From positions 62,001 to 126,000 of the forward strand of contig NZ_LMRR01000003.1 of assembly GCF_001426085.1 (NCBI RefSeq): a DNA stretch of 64,000 bases, in the 5' to 3' direction. The position numbers and the translations under genes are program-made. Of this stretch, positions 7,323 through 15,995 are shown in pieces. Position 1 is the stretch's first letter. The number at the start of each line of letters is the position of its first letter. This DNA is from Rhodococcus sp. Leaf278 (lineage in GTDB: Bacteria > Actinomycetota > Actinomycetes > Mycobacteriales > Mycobacteriaceae). The notes beneath the pieces were generated by a model. It made no database searches. It was not told where the DNA came from and saw only the letters and a list, made by a program, of their open reading frames with translations.

Positions 7323-8678
7323 GTGAACCCCAGACTTGTTGCGGGACTGGACCTCGGGAGCACCGGTGTCAAAGTGCTCGTCACCGACGATGCCGGCACC
7401 GAACTACTCATCGAGCAGAGTCCCACACCGTGGCGGCACGGCCCGGGCGGAACCACCGACCTGGCCGCCGAGGACTTGCTGGCCACCATCGGACAGTTGC
7501 TCGACGCCGTCGCTCGTCGACTACCCGAGGCAACCGGTGATCCAGCAGCCCGGATCGACGCCATCGCGGTGTCCGGGATGGGCGAGACGGGCTTCCTTCT
7601 CGATGAAGACAACGTTGTCCGTGCGCCGGCCTTCGCGTGGTTCGATCCACGTGGTCAGGAGCAGGTGGATGCGCTGCCCCAGGATCTGCGCGATCGGTTC
7701 GCCGGCAAGACCGGACTTCCCGTCGGCGTGCAGGTCTCGGTGGTCAAGATCGCGCATCTTCGCGACAACGGACTGAGCTTGAACGGACTTCGCTGGTTCA
7801 ACCTGCCGGAGTTCGTCGTACTGTCCCTCGGCGGCCGCGCCGTGGCCGATTACTCGCTGAGTTCGCGCACCGGACTGCTCGATCAGGACAGCGGCGAACC
7901 CTGGTCGGAGATGTTGGCGCACTTGGGCGTCGGAGCAGACTTCATTCCGCCCTTGGTCGATGCAGGAACGGACCTCGGAATCGCCGACGCGGCAACTCTT
8001 CCCGAGTCAATCAACGGCGCTCGCCTCACTGTCGCCGGTCACGACCATCTTGTGTCCGCGGTGTCCGGCGGAGCGATCCCTCACGACCGCTACCACGTGT
8101 CGATGGGCACCGCCGAGGTTCTACTGCGGGTACTCGATACTCCGTTGACCACCGCCGCGCGGAGCAGGCTCGCCGACCATCTCATCAACTCGGTACGCCA
8201 TGTGGTGCCGGGTCAACACGTCCTCGTCGCCGGAGTCAAGACCGGCTTGCTGATGCGACGGGCGTTGCAGCTGTGCGACATCAACGATCGAGCCGGACGC
8301 GATCTACTCGATCAGCGAGTATGCGCTCTGCCTGCGGGTGGGCCGTTCACCGACGGCGGTCTCGACATCGCGGGTGCCCGTAACGACGACGGGGTTCTTT
8401 CCATCACGGTCCGCACCGATGGGATCGATTCGGCCGAGCTGTTCCGTTCGATTCTGTTGCACGGCAACGACGAAGTGGCTCGACTCATCGAGGCACTCGA
8501 CGCCGAGGTGCCGCCCGCCAGGACGACCTTGCTCACCGGCGGCTGGGCCGGGATGGCCAGCGTGCGAGACGCACGAGCTCAGGTACTGCCCGGCGTTTCG
8601 GTGTCGACCCGCTCGCAGGACACGGCCTACGGCGCAGCACTGTTCGCTGCCCGACTACTGACGCTCATAGAAATCTGA
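7323..8678 (+). CDS. FGGY family carbohydrate kinase
   Basis: The 451-aa ASKHA-fold sugar kinase has N-terminal phosphate-binding motif GLDLGSTGVKVLVTDDAG and AIAVSGMGETGFLLD. It also has the ribose-ring region VAGHDHLVSAVSGG, the dimer motif YHVSMGTAEVLL, and a C-terminal adenosine motif LLTGGWAGMASVRDARA followed by DTAYGAALFAA. It would phosphorylate a ketose or polyol in the cytosol. GTG 7323 is preferred over ATG 7284, which lies inside the end of lacI. Family members act on xylulose, ribulose, fuculose, rhamnulose, glycerol or tagatose, and sequence inspection does not settle which. Immediately downstream are an operator and the aldolase gene. Confidence 0.9.
   Translation: MNPRLVAGLDLGSTGVKVLVTDDAGTELLIEQSPTPWRHGPGGTTDLAAEDLLATIGQLLDAVARRLPEATGDPAARIDAIAVSGMGETGFLLDEDNVVRAPAFAWFDPRGQEQVDALPQDLRDRFAGKTGLPVGVQVSVVKIAHLRDNGLSLNGLRWFNLPEFVVLSLGGRAVADYSLSSRTGLLDQDSGEPWSEMLAHLGVGADFIPPLVDAGTDLGIADAATLPESINGARLTVAGHDHLVSAVSGGAIPHDRYHVSMGTAEVLLRVLDTPLTTAARSRLADHLINSVRHVVPGQHVLVAGVKTGLLMRRALQLCDINDRAGRDLLDQRVCALPAGGPFTDGGLDIAGARNDDGVLSITVRTDGIDSAELFRSILLHGNDEVARLIEALDAEVPPARTTLLTGGWAGMASVRDARAQVLPGVSVSTRSQDTAYGAALFAARLLTLIEI
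7608..7619. promoter_or_regulatory. Intragenic copy of the set B operator core
   Basis: GACAACGTTGTC, a perfect 12-bp palindrome, occurs inside the FGGY kinase coding sequence. It is identical to the cores at 6249 and 8695. It lies 1.35 kb from one site and 1.1 kb from the other, spacings compatible with a looping auxiliary operator. It could also be coding coincidence, because it spells an in-frame D-N-V-V. Confidence 0.4.
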
Positions 8679-8694
8679 GCCCACAGTTCTGCAG

Positions 8695-8712
8695 TGAGAC
8701 AACGTTGTCTCA
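8695..8712. promoter_or_regulatory. LacI-type operator (set B, site 2, 18-bp perfect palindrome)
   Basis: TGAGACAACGTTGTCTCA is a perfect 18-bp inverted repeat in the 70-bp gap between the FGGY kinase and the aldolase, ending 36 bp before the aldolase ATG. It implies an independent regulated promoter for the aldolase gene under the second LacI protein. Confidence 0.8.
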
Positions 8713-8748
8713 GCTGCGCTCGACCCCAACACACACCAGGAGAAGAAG

Positions 8749-9633
8749 ATGAACGAACTCACCACCCTCGAACGTCGCGGAATGGCTGCCATCTCCACCG
8801 CGGACGGCAACATGCTCATCGTCGCCGGAGATCAGCGCAACGGCATGAAGGCCGTCATGAAGGACGCCACCGACGGACCGGGCTCGATCACCGTCGAGGA
8901 GCTGGCCGAGGCCAAGGCCGATCTGGTTCGCTACCTGGGCAATCACGCACCGGCCATCCTGCTGGACCCGGAGGTGGCGCTGCCGAAGATCGTCGACGAC
9001 GGTGTCCTCTCGCGTAACACCGCGCTGGTGGTCGGTATGGATGCGTCGGGCTTCGAGGAGACCGACGGTCTGCGCTACACCCGCTTCGTCGACGGCGTCA
9101 CCCCGCGCGTCGTGCGTGATCTCGGCGGCGACGTCGCCAAGATGCTGTTCTACATGCGCCCCGAGCAGCAGGGCGTCGATTCCCGCGTGGCCGAGGAGAT
9201 CCGCGACCTCGTCAAGGCCTGCTCCGCCGAGGGTCTGCTGCTCATCGTCGAGATCTTGACCTACCAGCTCGAGGGCGAGTCGGACGAGGCGTACAAGGCC
9301 GGCTTCGGCAAGATCATTGCCGACTCCACGCGGATCTCGGTCGAGTGCGGTGCCAAGGTGCTCAAGCTCCCCTACCCCGGTTCCGCCGAAGCGTGTGCTG
9401 CCGTAACCGAAGCGGCACAGGGCGTTCCGTGGGCCGTGCTGTCTGCGGGCGTCGACCACGAGACGTTCATCGAGCAGGTCCGCATTGCCGTCGCCAACGG
9501 TGCCCGCGGAGCGATGGCAGGCCGTTCCTTGTGGAAGGACAGCATGGCCGTCTCCGCCGAGACCCGCGAGGACCTGCTCACCAACCGCGCACTGCCCCGT
9601 CTGCGTGAGCTGAACGAGGCTGTCGACGCCTGA
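8749..9633 (+). CDS. Class I aldolase of the LacD/YihT family
   Basis: The 294-aa protein matches tagatose-1,6-bisphosphate / sulfofructose-1-phosphate aldolases. The N-terminal half contains DQRNGMKAVMKDA and AILLDPEVALPKIVDDG. ECGAKVLKLPYPG follows, with Lys206 in the position of the Schiff-base lysine, and the C-terminal barrel strand is PWAVLSAGVDHETF. It would cleave a phosphorylated ketose to dihydroxyacetone phosphate and an aldehyde. GGAGAAGA is a good ribosome site. An operator lies just upstream and a strong hairpin just downstream. Known LacD enzymes use a 1,6-bisphosphate and YihT a 1-phosphate with a C6 sulfonate. With a single FGGY kinase next door the substrate here is open. 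Confidence 0.88.
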   Translation: MNELTTLERRGMAAISTADGNMLIVAGDQRNGMKAVMKDATDGPGSITVEELAEAKADLVRYLGNHAPAILLDPEVALPKIVDDGVLSRNTALVVGMDASGFEETDGLRYTRFVDGVTPRVVRDLGGDVAKMLFYMRPEQQGVDSRVAEEIRDLVKACSAEGLLLIVEILTYQLEGESDEAYKAGFGKIIADSTRISVECGAKVLKLPYPGSAEACAAVTEAAQGVPWAVLSAGVDHETFIEQVRIAVANGARGAMAGRSLWKDSMAVSAETREDLLTNRALPRLRELNEAVDA

Positions 9634-9643
9634 TTCGCGTCCT

Positions 9644-9680
9644 TCGACCGAGCTCGAACGCTCCGTTCGGGCTCGGTCGA
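9644..9680 (+). terminator. Strong hairpin after the aldolase gene
   Basis: A 17-bp stem, interrupted only by one G-T pair, with a CTC loop pairs TCGACCGAGC/TCGAACG (9644-9660) with CGTTCG/GGCTCGGTCGA (9664-9680). It starts 11 bp after the aldolase stop and ends before the next gene. There is no T tract, as is common in high-GC actinobacteria. It probably ends the sugar transcript. Confidence 0.7.
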
Positions 9681-9704
9681 CGCCAGGTGGGTAGCGTGAA
9701 TCCC

Positions 9705-10784
9705 ATGAACGACGTCTCGAAGCACATCGACATCATCGCCGCGCCTGGGGTGTTCGCCGATCTCGCCACCGCGCAAGAACTGGCAGCCAGGGCCCTCGCC
9801 GCACGCGGGTTGTCCGGCGGAATCGTCGACGCTGCAACCGGATCCGATGAAGTCATCGTTGTTCCCGGCGACAGAATCCCCGTCGATACGTCGCCGTACA
9901 GCAGTGTCGTTCGAGTCGACCTGGGGCAGTGCGCACCGGACCGATCCCCGGGCATCCGCGCTCACATTCGCGGCCGCGGGCTCGACGGGCTGCGATTCGC
10001 GATCGACAGTGTATTTTTCCACCGCGTCCATTCCGGCACGATCGTGTCGTACGGGGATCACCCGGAGCAGCGCGCCGAACTGCGCGTGCCGGTCGGTGAT
10101 GGCCCCTTTCCCGTTGCCGTGCTCATTCACGGTGGGTACTGGCGTTCGCGCTGGGAATTCGACTTGATGGACGCGATGGCCGTCGATCTGACGAAGCGCG
10201 GTTACGCGACGTGGAACGTCGAATACCGTCGCCCCGACGAACACGAGTGGGATGCGACAACCGGAGATGTCGCGGCCGCGCTCGCCGCGCTGGAGACGGC
10301 GCCCGGTGATCTGGATCTATCTCGCGTAGTCCTGTTCGGACATTCGGCGGGCGGTCAACTCGCACTGCGCGTCGCGGCCGATTCCGTCGGACAGCCGGTC
10401 TCCCCTGCCCTTGCGGTCAGCCTGGCCGGTGTTCTCGATCTGCGGGTCGGCGATGAGCGCTGGCTCGGCGAGGGCGCGGTGTCGAATGCGATCGGTGCGC
10501 GATTCGCCGGTGCGCAGGAGACCTACGAGGCGGCGTCTCCGATCTCGAGGCTTCCACTCGGTGTCCCGCATCTGGTGGTGAGTGCGGTATCGGACGACCC
10601 CAACTTGCTCGAGATCAGTCGGGCGTACTACGCCGCCGCGGCGTCAGGCCCGGATTCGGTCGACTACATCGAGGGACCGGGTGGCCACTTCGCCGTCGTC
10701 GATCCCACATCGGAGATCTATCAGGACCTTGTTCGCGAGGTCGATGCCCGAATCCGAGGTACCCGCGACCACGCGTCCGAGTAA
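9705..10784 (+). CDS. Alpha/beta hydrolase with unusual N-terminal extension
   Basis: The protein is about 359 aa. Residues from about 125 onward form an alpha/beta hydrolase of the esterase/kynurenine-formamidase type. It has the oxyanion motif HGGYWRSRWEF, the nucleophile elbow GHSAGG, an Asp in SDDPNLLE and a terminal His in GPGGHFAVVDP. The first 120 residues (VFADLATAQELAARALAARG onward) are not part of the usual hydrolase fold and are unrecognised. Alternative starts are GTG 9687 and 9696; AGGTGG lies just upstream. It follows the sugar operon after a hairpin, so it is likely a separate transcription unit. The substrate is unknown. Confidence 0.8.
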   Translation: MNDVSKHIDIIAAPGVFADLATAQELAARALAARGLSGGIVDAATGSDEVIVVPGDRIPVDTSPYSSVVRVDLGQCAPDRSPGIRAHIRGRGLDGLRFAIDSVFFHRVHSGTIVSYGDHPEQRAELRVPVGDGPFPVAVLIHGGYWRSRWEFDLMDAMAVDLTKRGYATWNVEYRRPDEHEWDATTGDVAAALAALETAPGDLDLSRVVLFGHSAGGQLALRVAADSVGQPVSPALAVSLAGVLDLRVGDERWLGEGAVSNAIGARFAGAQETYEAASPISRLPLGVPHLVVSAVSDDPNLLEISRAYYAAAASGPDSVDYIEGPGGHFAVVDPTSEIYQDLVREVDARIRGTRDHASE

Positions 10785-10852
10785 GTCCGTATCGTGCATG
10801 GTGTGACGCGCAGCACACCGATGTGCATGCCGAGACTTCAGGAGCGAGATCG

Positions 10853-12478
10853 ATGAAGAGCACCATGCAGGACACCCCACTGTCCATCGGCCAGCTGGTT
10901 CGATTCGGGACGTCCATTCACTCCTCGGCCGAGATCACCACCTGGACAGACAGCGGACCCACCACGGTGACGTTCGGGAAGTTGGGAAGGCGGGCAGCGC
11001 AATTGGCGCACGGTCTACGGTCGATCGGCGTCGACGACGACCAGCGCGTCGGCACCTTCATGTGGAACAACGCCCCGCACATGGAGGCGTACATGGCAAT
11101 TCCCGCGATGGGCGCGGTGCTGCACACGCTGAACATTCGACTCTTCCCCGAGCAGCTCACCTACATCGTCAATCACGCCGAGGATCAGGTGATCATCGCC
11201 GACGCGAGCCTGCTCCCCCTGCTGACGCCGCTGCTGCCGACGTTCGAGACCGTGCGTCATCTCATCGTCGTCGGGGCCGATCCTGCGCAGGTCACTGCAC
11301 CCGATGGCATCGAGGTGCTGGGCTACGAGGATCTGCTGAGGAATCAGCCAGAGGAGTTCGACTGGCCCGAGCTCGACGAACGATCCGCTGCCGCAATGTG
11401 TTACACCTCGGGCACCACCGGCGACCCCAAGGGCGTGGTGTATTCGCATCGATCGATCTACCTGCACTCGATGCAGGGCTGCATGACCGACGCACTGGCA
11501 ATCGCGCAGTCCGACACGATCTTGGCCATCGTGCCGATGTTCCACGCGATGTCGTGGGGACTTCCCTATTCGGCGCTGATGGTCGGTGCGTCCCTGATCA
11601 TGCCCGACAGGTTCCTCCAGCCCGCCCCATTGGCCGAGATGATGTCGACGCTGCGGCCGACCGCCGCTGCAGCGGTCCCGACGATCTGGCAGGCATTGCT
11701 CGCTCACCTCGACGAGCACCCGGCGGATCTGTCGAGTCTGCGCGACGTGGTGGTCGGCGGTGCCGCGTGCCCGCCGAGTCTGATGAAGGCATTCCACGAG
11801 AAGTACGGCGTGCACATCTCGCAGGCGTGGGGCATGACCGAAACCTCACCACTGGGCACCTCGGGCAGGCCCGACGCCGGCCTGTCTCCCGAGGACGAGT
11901 TCGACTTGCGTTGCACACAAGGACGATTCGTCGCCGGAGTGCGAGCACGACTTGTCGGCGACGCCGGTGACGTGCTGCCGTGGGACGGCAAGACCGTCGG
12001 CGAACTCGAGGTCCGTGGCCCGTGGATCACCGGCAGCTACTACCGCGCCGATGCAGACGACAAGTTCGACGACGGCTGGCTGCGGACCGGCGACGTGGGC
12101 ACCATCTCCGAAAGCGGCTATCTCCGGCTCACCGATCGCTCCAAGGACATCATCAAGTCCGGTGGCGAGTGGATCTCGTCGGTGGAACTCGAGAACCAGG
12201 TGATGGGTCACCCGGCTGTTCGTGAGGCTGCTGTCATCGGTGTGCCGGACGCCAAGTGGGACGAACGGCCTCTGGTTGCTGTCGTCCTACGTGACGGTGC
12301 GTCGGTGACGGCGGAAGAACTGAAAGAGTTCCTCGACAGTCGCATCGCGCATTGGCAGTTGCCCGAACGCTGGACCTTCATCGACGAGGTCCCGAAAACG
12401 AGTGTGGGCAAATACGACAAGAAACGCCTGCGGAGTTCCCATGCCGACGGGGCGTTGAACGTCATAGAACTGGTGTAG
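10853..12478 (+). CDS. Fatty-acyl-CoA synthetase (AMP-binding, long/medium chain)
   Basis: The 541-aa ANL-family ligase has the P-loop CYTSGTTGDPKGVVYSHRS, the A5 motif WGMTETSPLG and the A7/A8 region ELEVRGPWITGSYY. DGWLRTGDVGTI is followed by the linker DRSKDIIKSGGEWIS, and the C-terminal catalytic Lys lies in VPKTSVGKYDKKRLR. It activates a carboxylic acid via acyl-AMP to acyl-CoA in the cytosol. The open frame starts at 10823, but ATG 10853 follows GGAGCGAG at an 8-base spacing. The bidirectional hairpin at 12489 ends the gene. It resembles the FadD-like long-chain ligases of mycolic actinobacteria. No pathway partner is adjacent. Confidence 0.9.
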   Translation: MKSTMQDTPLSIGQLVRFGTSIHSSAEITTWTDSGPTTVTFGKLGRRAAQLAHGLRSIGVDDDQRVGTFMWNNAPHMEAYMAIPAMGAVLHTLNIRLFPEQLTYIVNHAEDQVIIADASLLPLLTPLLPTFETVRHLIVVGADPAQVTAPDGIEVLGYEDLLRNQPEEFDWPELDERSAAAMCYTSGTTGDPKGVVYSHRSIYLHSMQGCMTDALAIAQSDTILAIVPMFHAMSWGLPYSALMVGASLIMPDRFLQPAPLAEMMSTLRPTAAAAVPTIWQALLAHLDEHPADLSSLRDVVVGGAACPPSLMKAFHEKYGVHISQAWGMTETSPLGTSGRPDAGLSPEDEFDLRCTQGRFVAGVRARLVGDAGDVLPWDGKTVGELEVRGPWITGSYYRADADDKFDDGWLRTGDVGTISESGYLRLTDRSKDIIKSGGEWISSVELENQVMGHPAVREAAVIGVPDAKWDERPLVAVVLRDGASVTAEELKEFLDSRIAHWQLPERWTFIDEVPKTSVGKYDKKRLRSSHADGALNVIELV

Positions 12479-12488
12479 CGAAACACGG

Positions 12489-12529
12489 CAAGCCCGGTCG
12501 ATGCGTGTTGTCAGCAACGACCGGGCTTG
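12489..12529. terminator. Bidirectional terminator hairpin
   Basis: CAAGCCCGGTCG (12489-12500) pairs perfectly with CGACCGGGCTTG (12518-12529), giving a 12-bp stem and 17-base loop, followed by TTCTGT. It lies between the convergent fadD-like and aztD genes and can serve both. Confidence 0.85.
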
Positions 12530-12543
12530 TTCTGTGTCCAGGA

Positions 12544-13776
12544 CTACCCGGTGACACCGGTCAGTTCGTTGGGTGTGTGCGCGAGTTCGCCGGTGGCCGT
12601 GACGTTTCCGGTCGCCAGGTCCACGGCGCGGACTGCGTTCTCGGCAGGATCGGACACATAGGCGGTGCCGTCCTGGACGAACAGAGCCGGCCGCGGCTCC
12701 TGCCATTCGGTGGGCTCTTCCCACGCGTCGACCACCGGAATGGTTCGCGTGACGGCCTTGGTGTTCACGTCGATCACGTGCAGGGCGCCATCGGTACCGA
12801 GAATGATGGCCTCACCGGCCGGGCCGCGCTCGAGGGAGCGGAACGTGTAGCTGGTGCCGAGGTCGACGAGCGACAATTCGCCGGTGACCGTGTTCGTCAA
12901 CGACACGCGGGTAGGACGCTCGAGCTCCGCATCGGGATCGACCTTGTAGTCGCCGAGGAGGATGGGTGACTCCTCGTCGCCGGCCTGGTTACCGATGCGG
13001 CCGTACGCATCCGGGCTCTGCACTTTGGTGATGGCACCGTTGCGGTAGATCAGCAATCCGTCCTCGCAGCCGACGACGACGGTCTCGTCGGCGGCCACGG
13101 CTTCGCCGTGCACACCGGGGCACTCTTCGTTGCGAGCGATCTCCTTGCGGTCGGCGTCGAGAACGACGATGCCGATGCGCTCGTCCTCGTTGCCCACTGT
13201 CGTCAGCAACGATCCGTCCGAGAGTTCCACGGCCACGCCGTGATGCGCCTCGGGCGTGGTGTAGGACTCGGTCTCGGGCTTGCTACCCGTGAGCAGTGCA
13301 GCGGAATCGAACATCTCGACCTTGCCGGTGCCGTCGTCGAACAGGACGGTCTTGCCGTCGTGACGAACGACGTGACCCGGAGTGGTGGCATCGAACGCGA
13401 TGTCGGTCAAGGCCGGGGTCGCGGTGTAATGCTGCGAGCCGTCGGTCCAGGTACCGGCATCGAGCGCCGTGAATGCGCCTGAGCCGCTGACGAATACATG
13501 GCGTCCGTCGCCGGCCGGGTTGAGCCGGGTGAATCCCTCGATACCGCTGATGTCTTCGACGGTGTCGAGAGTCCGGGCGTCGAGAATCAGGACGCCGCCG
13601 TCGTAGCTGGTGGCAATACGCGGCGTCGCGTCCGAGACGCTTTGCGCTGCTGCGGTTTCGGCGGTGGTGGCTTCTGGTTCGGTGGTCGAGTCGGACGAGC
13701 AGGCCGCGAGGAGAGCGGCCGAGGTGCCCAACGCGATGACTGCGCCGATATTTCGTCGAGTGGAATAGTTCTTCAT
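12544..13776 (-). CDS. aztD: Zinc metallochaperone AztD (copy 1)
   Basis: The 410-aa secreted lipoprotein-like chaperone starts at MKNYSTRRNIGAVIALGTSA, with a signal sequence and LLAACSS lipobox. The open frame runs on to 13857, but ATG 13776 gives the proper signal peptide. The body is a beta-propeller-like repeat protein with His-rich motifs such as DGSQHYTATPAL, PEAHHGVAVEL and CPGVHGEAVA. It is clearly paralogous to the protein encoded at 14752-15981. AztD proteins pass zinc to the binding protein AztC. It is 82 bp downstream of aztC, with its own Zur-box-like site at 13799. Having two AztD proteins in one locus is unusual. Confidence 0.88.
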   Translation of the reverse strand: MKNYSTRRNIGAVIALGTSAALLAACSSDSTTEPEATTAETAAAQSVSDATPRIATSYDGGVLILDARTLDTVEDISGIEGFTRLNPAGDGRHVFVSGSGAFTALDAGTWTDGSQHYTATPALTDIAFDATTPGHVVRHDGKTVLFDDGTGKVEMFDSAALLTGSKPETESYTTPEAHHGVAVELSDGSLLTTVGNEDERIGIVVLDADRKEIARNEECPGVHGEAVAADETVVVGCEDGLLIYRNGAITKVQSPDAYGRIGNQAGDEESPILLGDYKVDPDAELERPTRVSLTNTVTGELSLVDLGTSYTFRSLERGPAGEAIILGTDGALHVIDVNTKAVTRTIPVVDAWEEPTEWQEPRPALFVQDGTAYVSDPAENAVRAVDLATGNVTATGELAHTPNELTGVTG

Positions 13777-13798
13777 GACCCAAAGAAGTACAGGTTTT

Positions 13799-13813
13799 TG
13801 CAAACCATTGTCA
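13799..13813. promoter_or_regulatory. Zur-box-like site upstream of aztD copy 1
   Basis: TGCAAACCATTGTCA (reverse complement TGACAATGGTTTGCA) fits the interrupted palindrome TGAnAAT-n-nTTTnCA of actinobacterial Zur boxes, with a few mismatches. It is 23 bp upstream of the ATG. It is weaker than the other two sites of this locus. Confidence 0.45.
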
Positions 13814-13858
13814 AAGAGCGTGATGCGTACGAGTGCATGTGTCGCAACATCTTTCACC

Positions 13859-14755
13859 TCAGGACAGACCTGTGGTGATGGCCGCAGTATTGAACTCCAT
13901 CATGTCGATGTATGTCGGAGCCTCGGAATTTTCGTTTCCCAGTGATTCGGTGAACAGCGAGACGACGTCGATCTGCACCCCCGCCTCCGATGCCATCACC
14001 TGCGCGAGTCGATCCGGTTGCGAGGTGTCGACAAATATCGTCCGAACGCCCGCCTCCCGCACGGTGTCGGCGAGCTCCGACAGGTCGGAGGCACTAGGTG
14101 ACGCAAGCGTGGTCCCGCTGGGGATCACAGCCCCCACCACCTCGAAGTCGTAGCGGTCCGCCAGGTAACCGAACACGTGATGATTGGTCACGAGCCTACG
14201 TTTCTCGGGAGCGATCGCATCGAACTGCTCGGTCATTCGGGCGTCGAGTTCGACCAGTCGCGAATCGTATTCGCTCGCAGCAGAATCGACGTCCACGCCC
14301 TCGATGTTGGTCGTGATCGCGTCTCGGATCAGGGCGACCACGTCGCGCATCCGCTGCGGGTCGGTCCAGATGTGCGGGTCCTGCGCGCCCGACGATTGCC
14401 CGCTCACATACGGAATCGGGTCTGCGGCCGGGCCCGCCTCCACAATCGGGATGCCCTCCGCGCGGGCCGCATCGATCGTCGACACGATGCCTTCTTCCAA
14501 CCCCAGCCCGTTGGCTATCAGAAGATCCGCTCGAGAGACACGGGCGGCGTCCGAGGCCGAGATCTCGAACGAATGCGGGTCGGAGTTCGGCGGCATGAGC
14601 ACCATCACCTCGGCCTGATCTCCGACGATGTTCGACGTGATGTCGCCGAGGATATTGGTGGTCACCACGATCGTCGGCGCTCCCGCGGTGTCGGAATCTG
14701 CGCACGCGGTGAAGATCAGAAACGCGGGCAGGGCAAGTAGCAGAACCTTTCTCAC
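13859..14755 (-). CDS. aztC: Zinc ABC transporter substrate-binding lipoprotein AztC
   Basis: The 298-aa cluster A-I metal-binding protein has signal peptide VRKVLLLALPAFLIFTACA with an FTAC lipobox. The zinc-binding His motifs are PNSDPHSFE, DPHIWTDP and NHHVFGYLADRY, and a C-terminal Asp lies in IFVDTSQPDRL. The start is GTG 14755, overlapping the aztD copy 2 stop by 4 bp (GTGA). Longer upstream frames are antisense or out-of-frame extensions. It binds zinc outside the membrane and hands it to permease AztB. It is cotranscribed with aztD copy 2. Confidence 0.92.
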   Translation of the reverse strand: MRKVLLLALPAFLIFTACADSDTAGAPTIVVTTNILGDITSNIVGDQAEVMVLMPPNSDPHSFEISASDAARVSRADLLIANGLGLEEGIVSTIDAARAEGIPIVEAGPAADPIPYVSGQSSGAQDPHIWTDPQRMRDVVALIRDAITTNIEGVDVDSAASEYDSRLVELDARMTEQFDAIAPEKRRLVTNHHVFGYLADRYDFEVVGAVIPSGTTLASPSASDLSELADTVREAGVRTIFVDTSQPDRLAQVMASEAGVQIDVVSLFTESLGNENSEAPTYIDMMEFNTAAITTGLS

Positions 14756-15981
14756 GATCCGACCACGCTGATCGAGGCTGGCGTGAAGTCGAAGTCGAAG
14801 GTGCGCGCCACGCGGCCGCTGTCTCGATAGTCGATTTCGATCACGGCGCTCCCCGCCGGGTCTGCAACGTAGGCGCGGGTACCTGCCACCTGAAGCGATG
14901 GTTTCGGGTCGGCCTCGTCGTAGGGTGCCGACAGCACCGGCGTCGACGACAGTTCGGCCCCGGTGACGGCGTCGAACACCCGAAAGGTGCCGTCGACCTG
15001 CAGAGACAGAACGGTTTTGCCATCGCTCGACACTCCCGTCGAGAGCGACTCCCCGGAGGTGCGGGCCTGAACCCATTCGCCGGTTCTGGTGTCCAGTATC
15101 AGTACGCCGGTCTCGGTCGGGGCCGCGACCAGCGAGCCGCGTGTTCCTTCGGCGAAGGTGAATGCGCGATCGTCGGGGTTCGGATACGGGAACTTCGCAG
15201 TGGAGAACTGGTTGTTCGCCGCATCCACCTTGACCACGCCGTCGGCGCAAGCCACCACGAAGTAGCTCGAGAACACCGCTTCGCCGTGCATCTCGGGGCA
15301 CGAAGCATCCAGCGCACGAACAGGATTGCCCGCCGAGTCGCGTAGCTCCAGTCCGGTGGGCAGATCGTCCTCGGTGCCGCCGGTCGAGACGACGACGTGA
15401 TCGGACAACGGGACGGCAATGCCGTGATGGGGATCGGTGTCGACGGTTGCTGCGACCGTCGTGTCACCTGCACCGAGAGAATCGAAATCGACAATATCCG
15501 CCGTACCGGCACCGTCGAAGAAGACTGCAACCTTACGATCTCCCGCGACGACGTGGGCGGGACGATCTCCCTCGAGTGCACCGAGATCGACGGGATCCTT
15601 GGTGTACGAGTGCGAGTGGTCGCCGTGCTCGATGGTCCACGATCCCGGGTCGAGAAAACGTGCTCGGTCGTCGTCGGTCGCGACGATGTAGCGGCCGTTG
15701 ATCGTCGTCAGGCGCGATGCATTCGAGACATCGAACGAATGCACGGTCTCGTCGGAAGCGAGATCGAGAACGTCGATCTTTCCGGAATCGGCATCGGCCA
15801 CAACGAGCCTCGGCTCGGGACCCTGCACTTCGGTGGAGCCGGCCTCGGCCGCGAGATCGCTGCCCGGCGCAGCGGAACCGGTCGCCTCGACGGGCGCGTC
15901 CTCGGCGGTATCGGCACTACTGCATCCGGTGACGACCAGTCCGACGACTCCGAGGGTGAGAACACTTCTACGCACGCGCAC
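14752..15981 (-). CDS. aztD: Zinc metallochaperone AztD (copy 2)
   Basis: The 409-aa protein has signal sequence RRSVLTLGVVGLVVTGCSS (lipobox VTGC). It carries metal-ligand-rich segments EHGDHSHSYTKDP, TDPHHGIAVPL and CPEMHGEAVF, and C-terminal repeats parallel to copy 1. It would acquire zinc in the cell envelope and load AztC, whose gene is translationally coupled downstream. The HGDHSHS cluster is richer in histidine than the matching DGSQHYT region of copy 1, hinting at different zinc affinities. A Zur-box-like site lies 19 bp upstream of the start. Confidence 0.88.
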   Translation of the reverse strand: MRVRRSVLTLGVVGLVVTGCSSADTAEDAPVEATGSAAPGSDLAAEAGSTEVQGPEPRLVVADADSGKIDVLDLASDETVHSFDVSNASRLTTINGRYIVATDDDRARFLDPGSWTIEHGDHSHSYTKDPVDLGALEGDRPAHVVAGDRKVAVFFDGAGTADIVDFDSLGAGDTTVAATVDTDPHHGIAVPLSDHVVVSTGGTEDDLPTGLELRDSAGNPVRALDASCPEMHGEAVFSSYFVVACADGVVKVDAANNQFSTAKFPYPNPDDRAFTFAEGTRGSLVAAPTETGVLILDTRTGEWVQARTSGESLSTGVSSDGKTVLSLQVDGTFRVFDAVTGAELSSTPVLSAPYDEADPKPSLQVAGTRAYVADPAGSAVIEIDYRDSGRVARTFDFDFTPASISVVGS

Positions 15982-15995
15982 GAACTCCCAACAAG

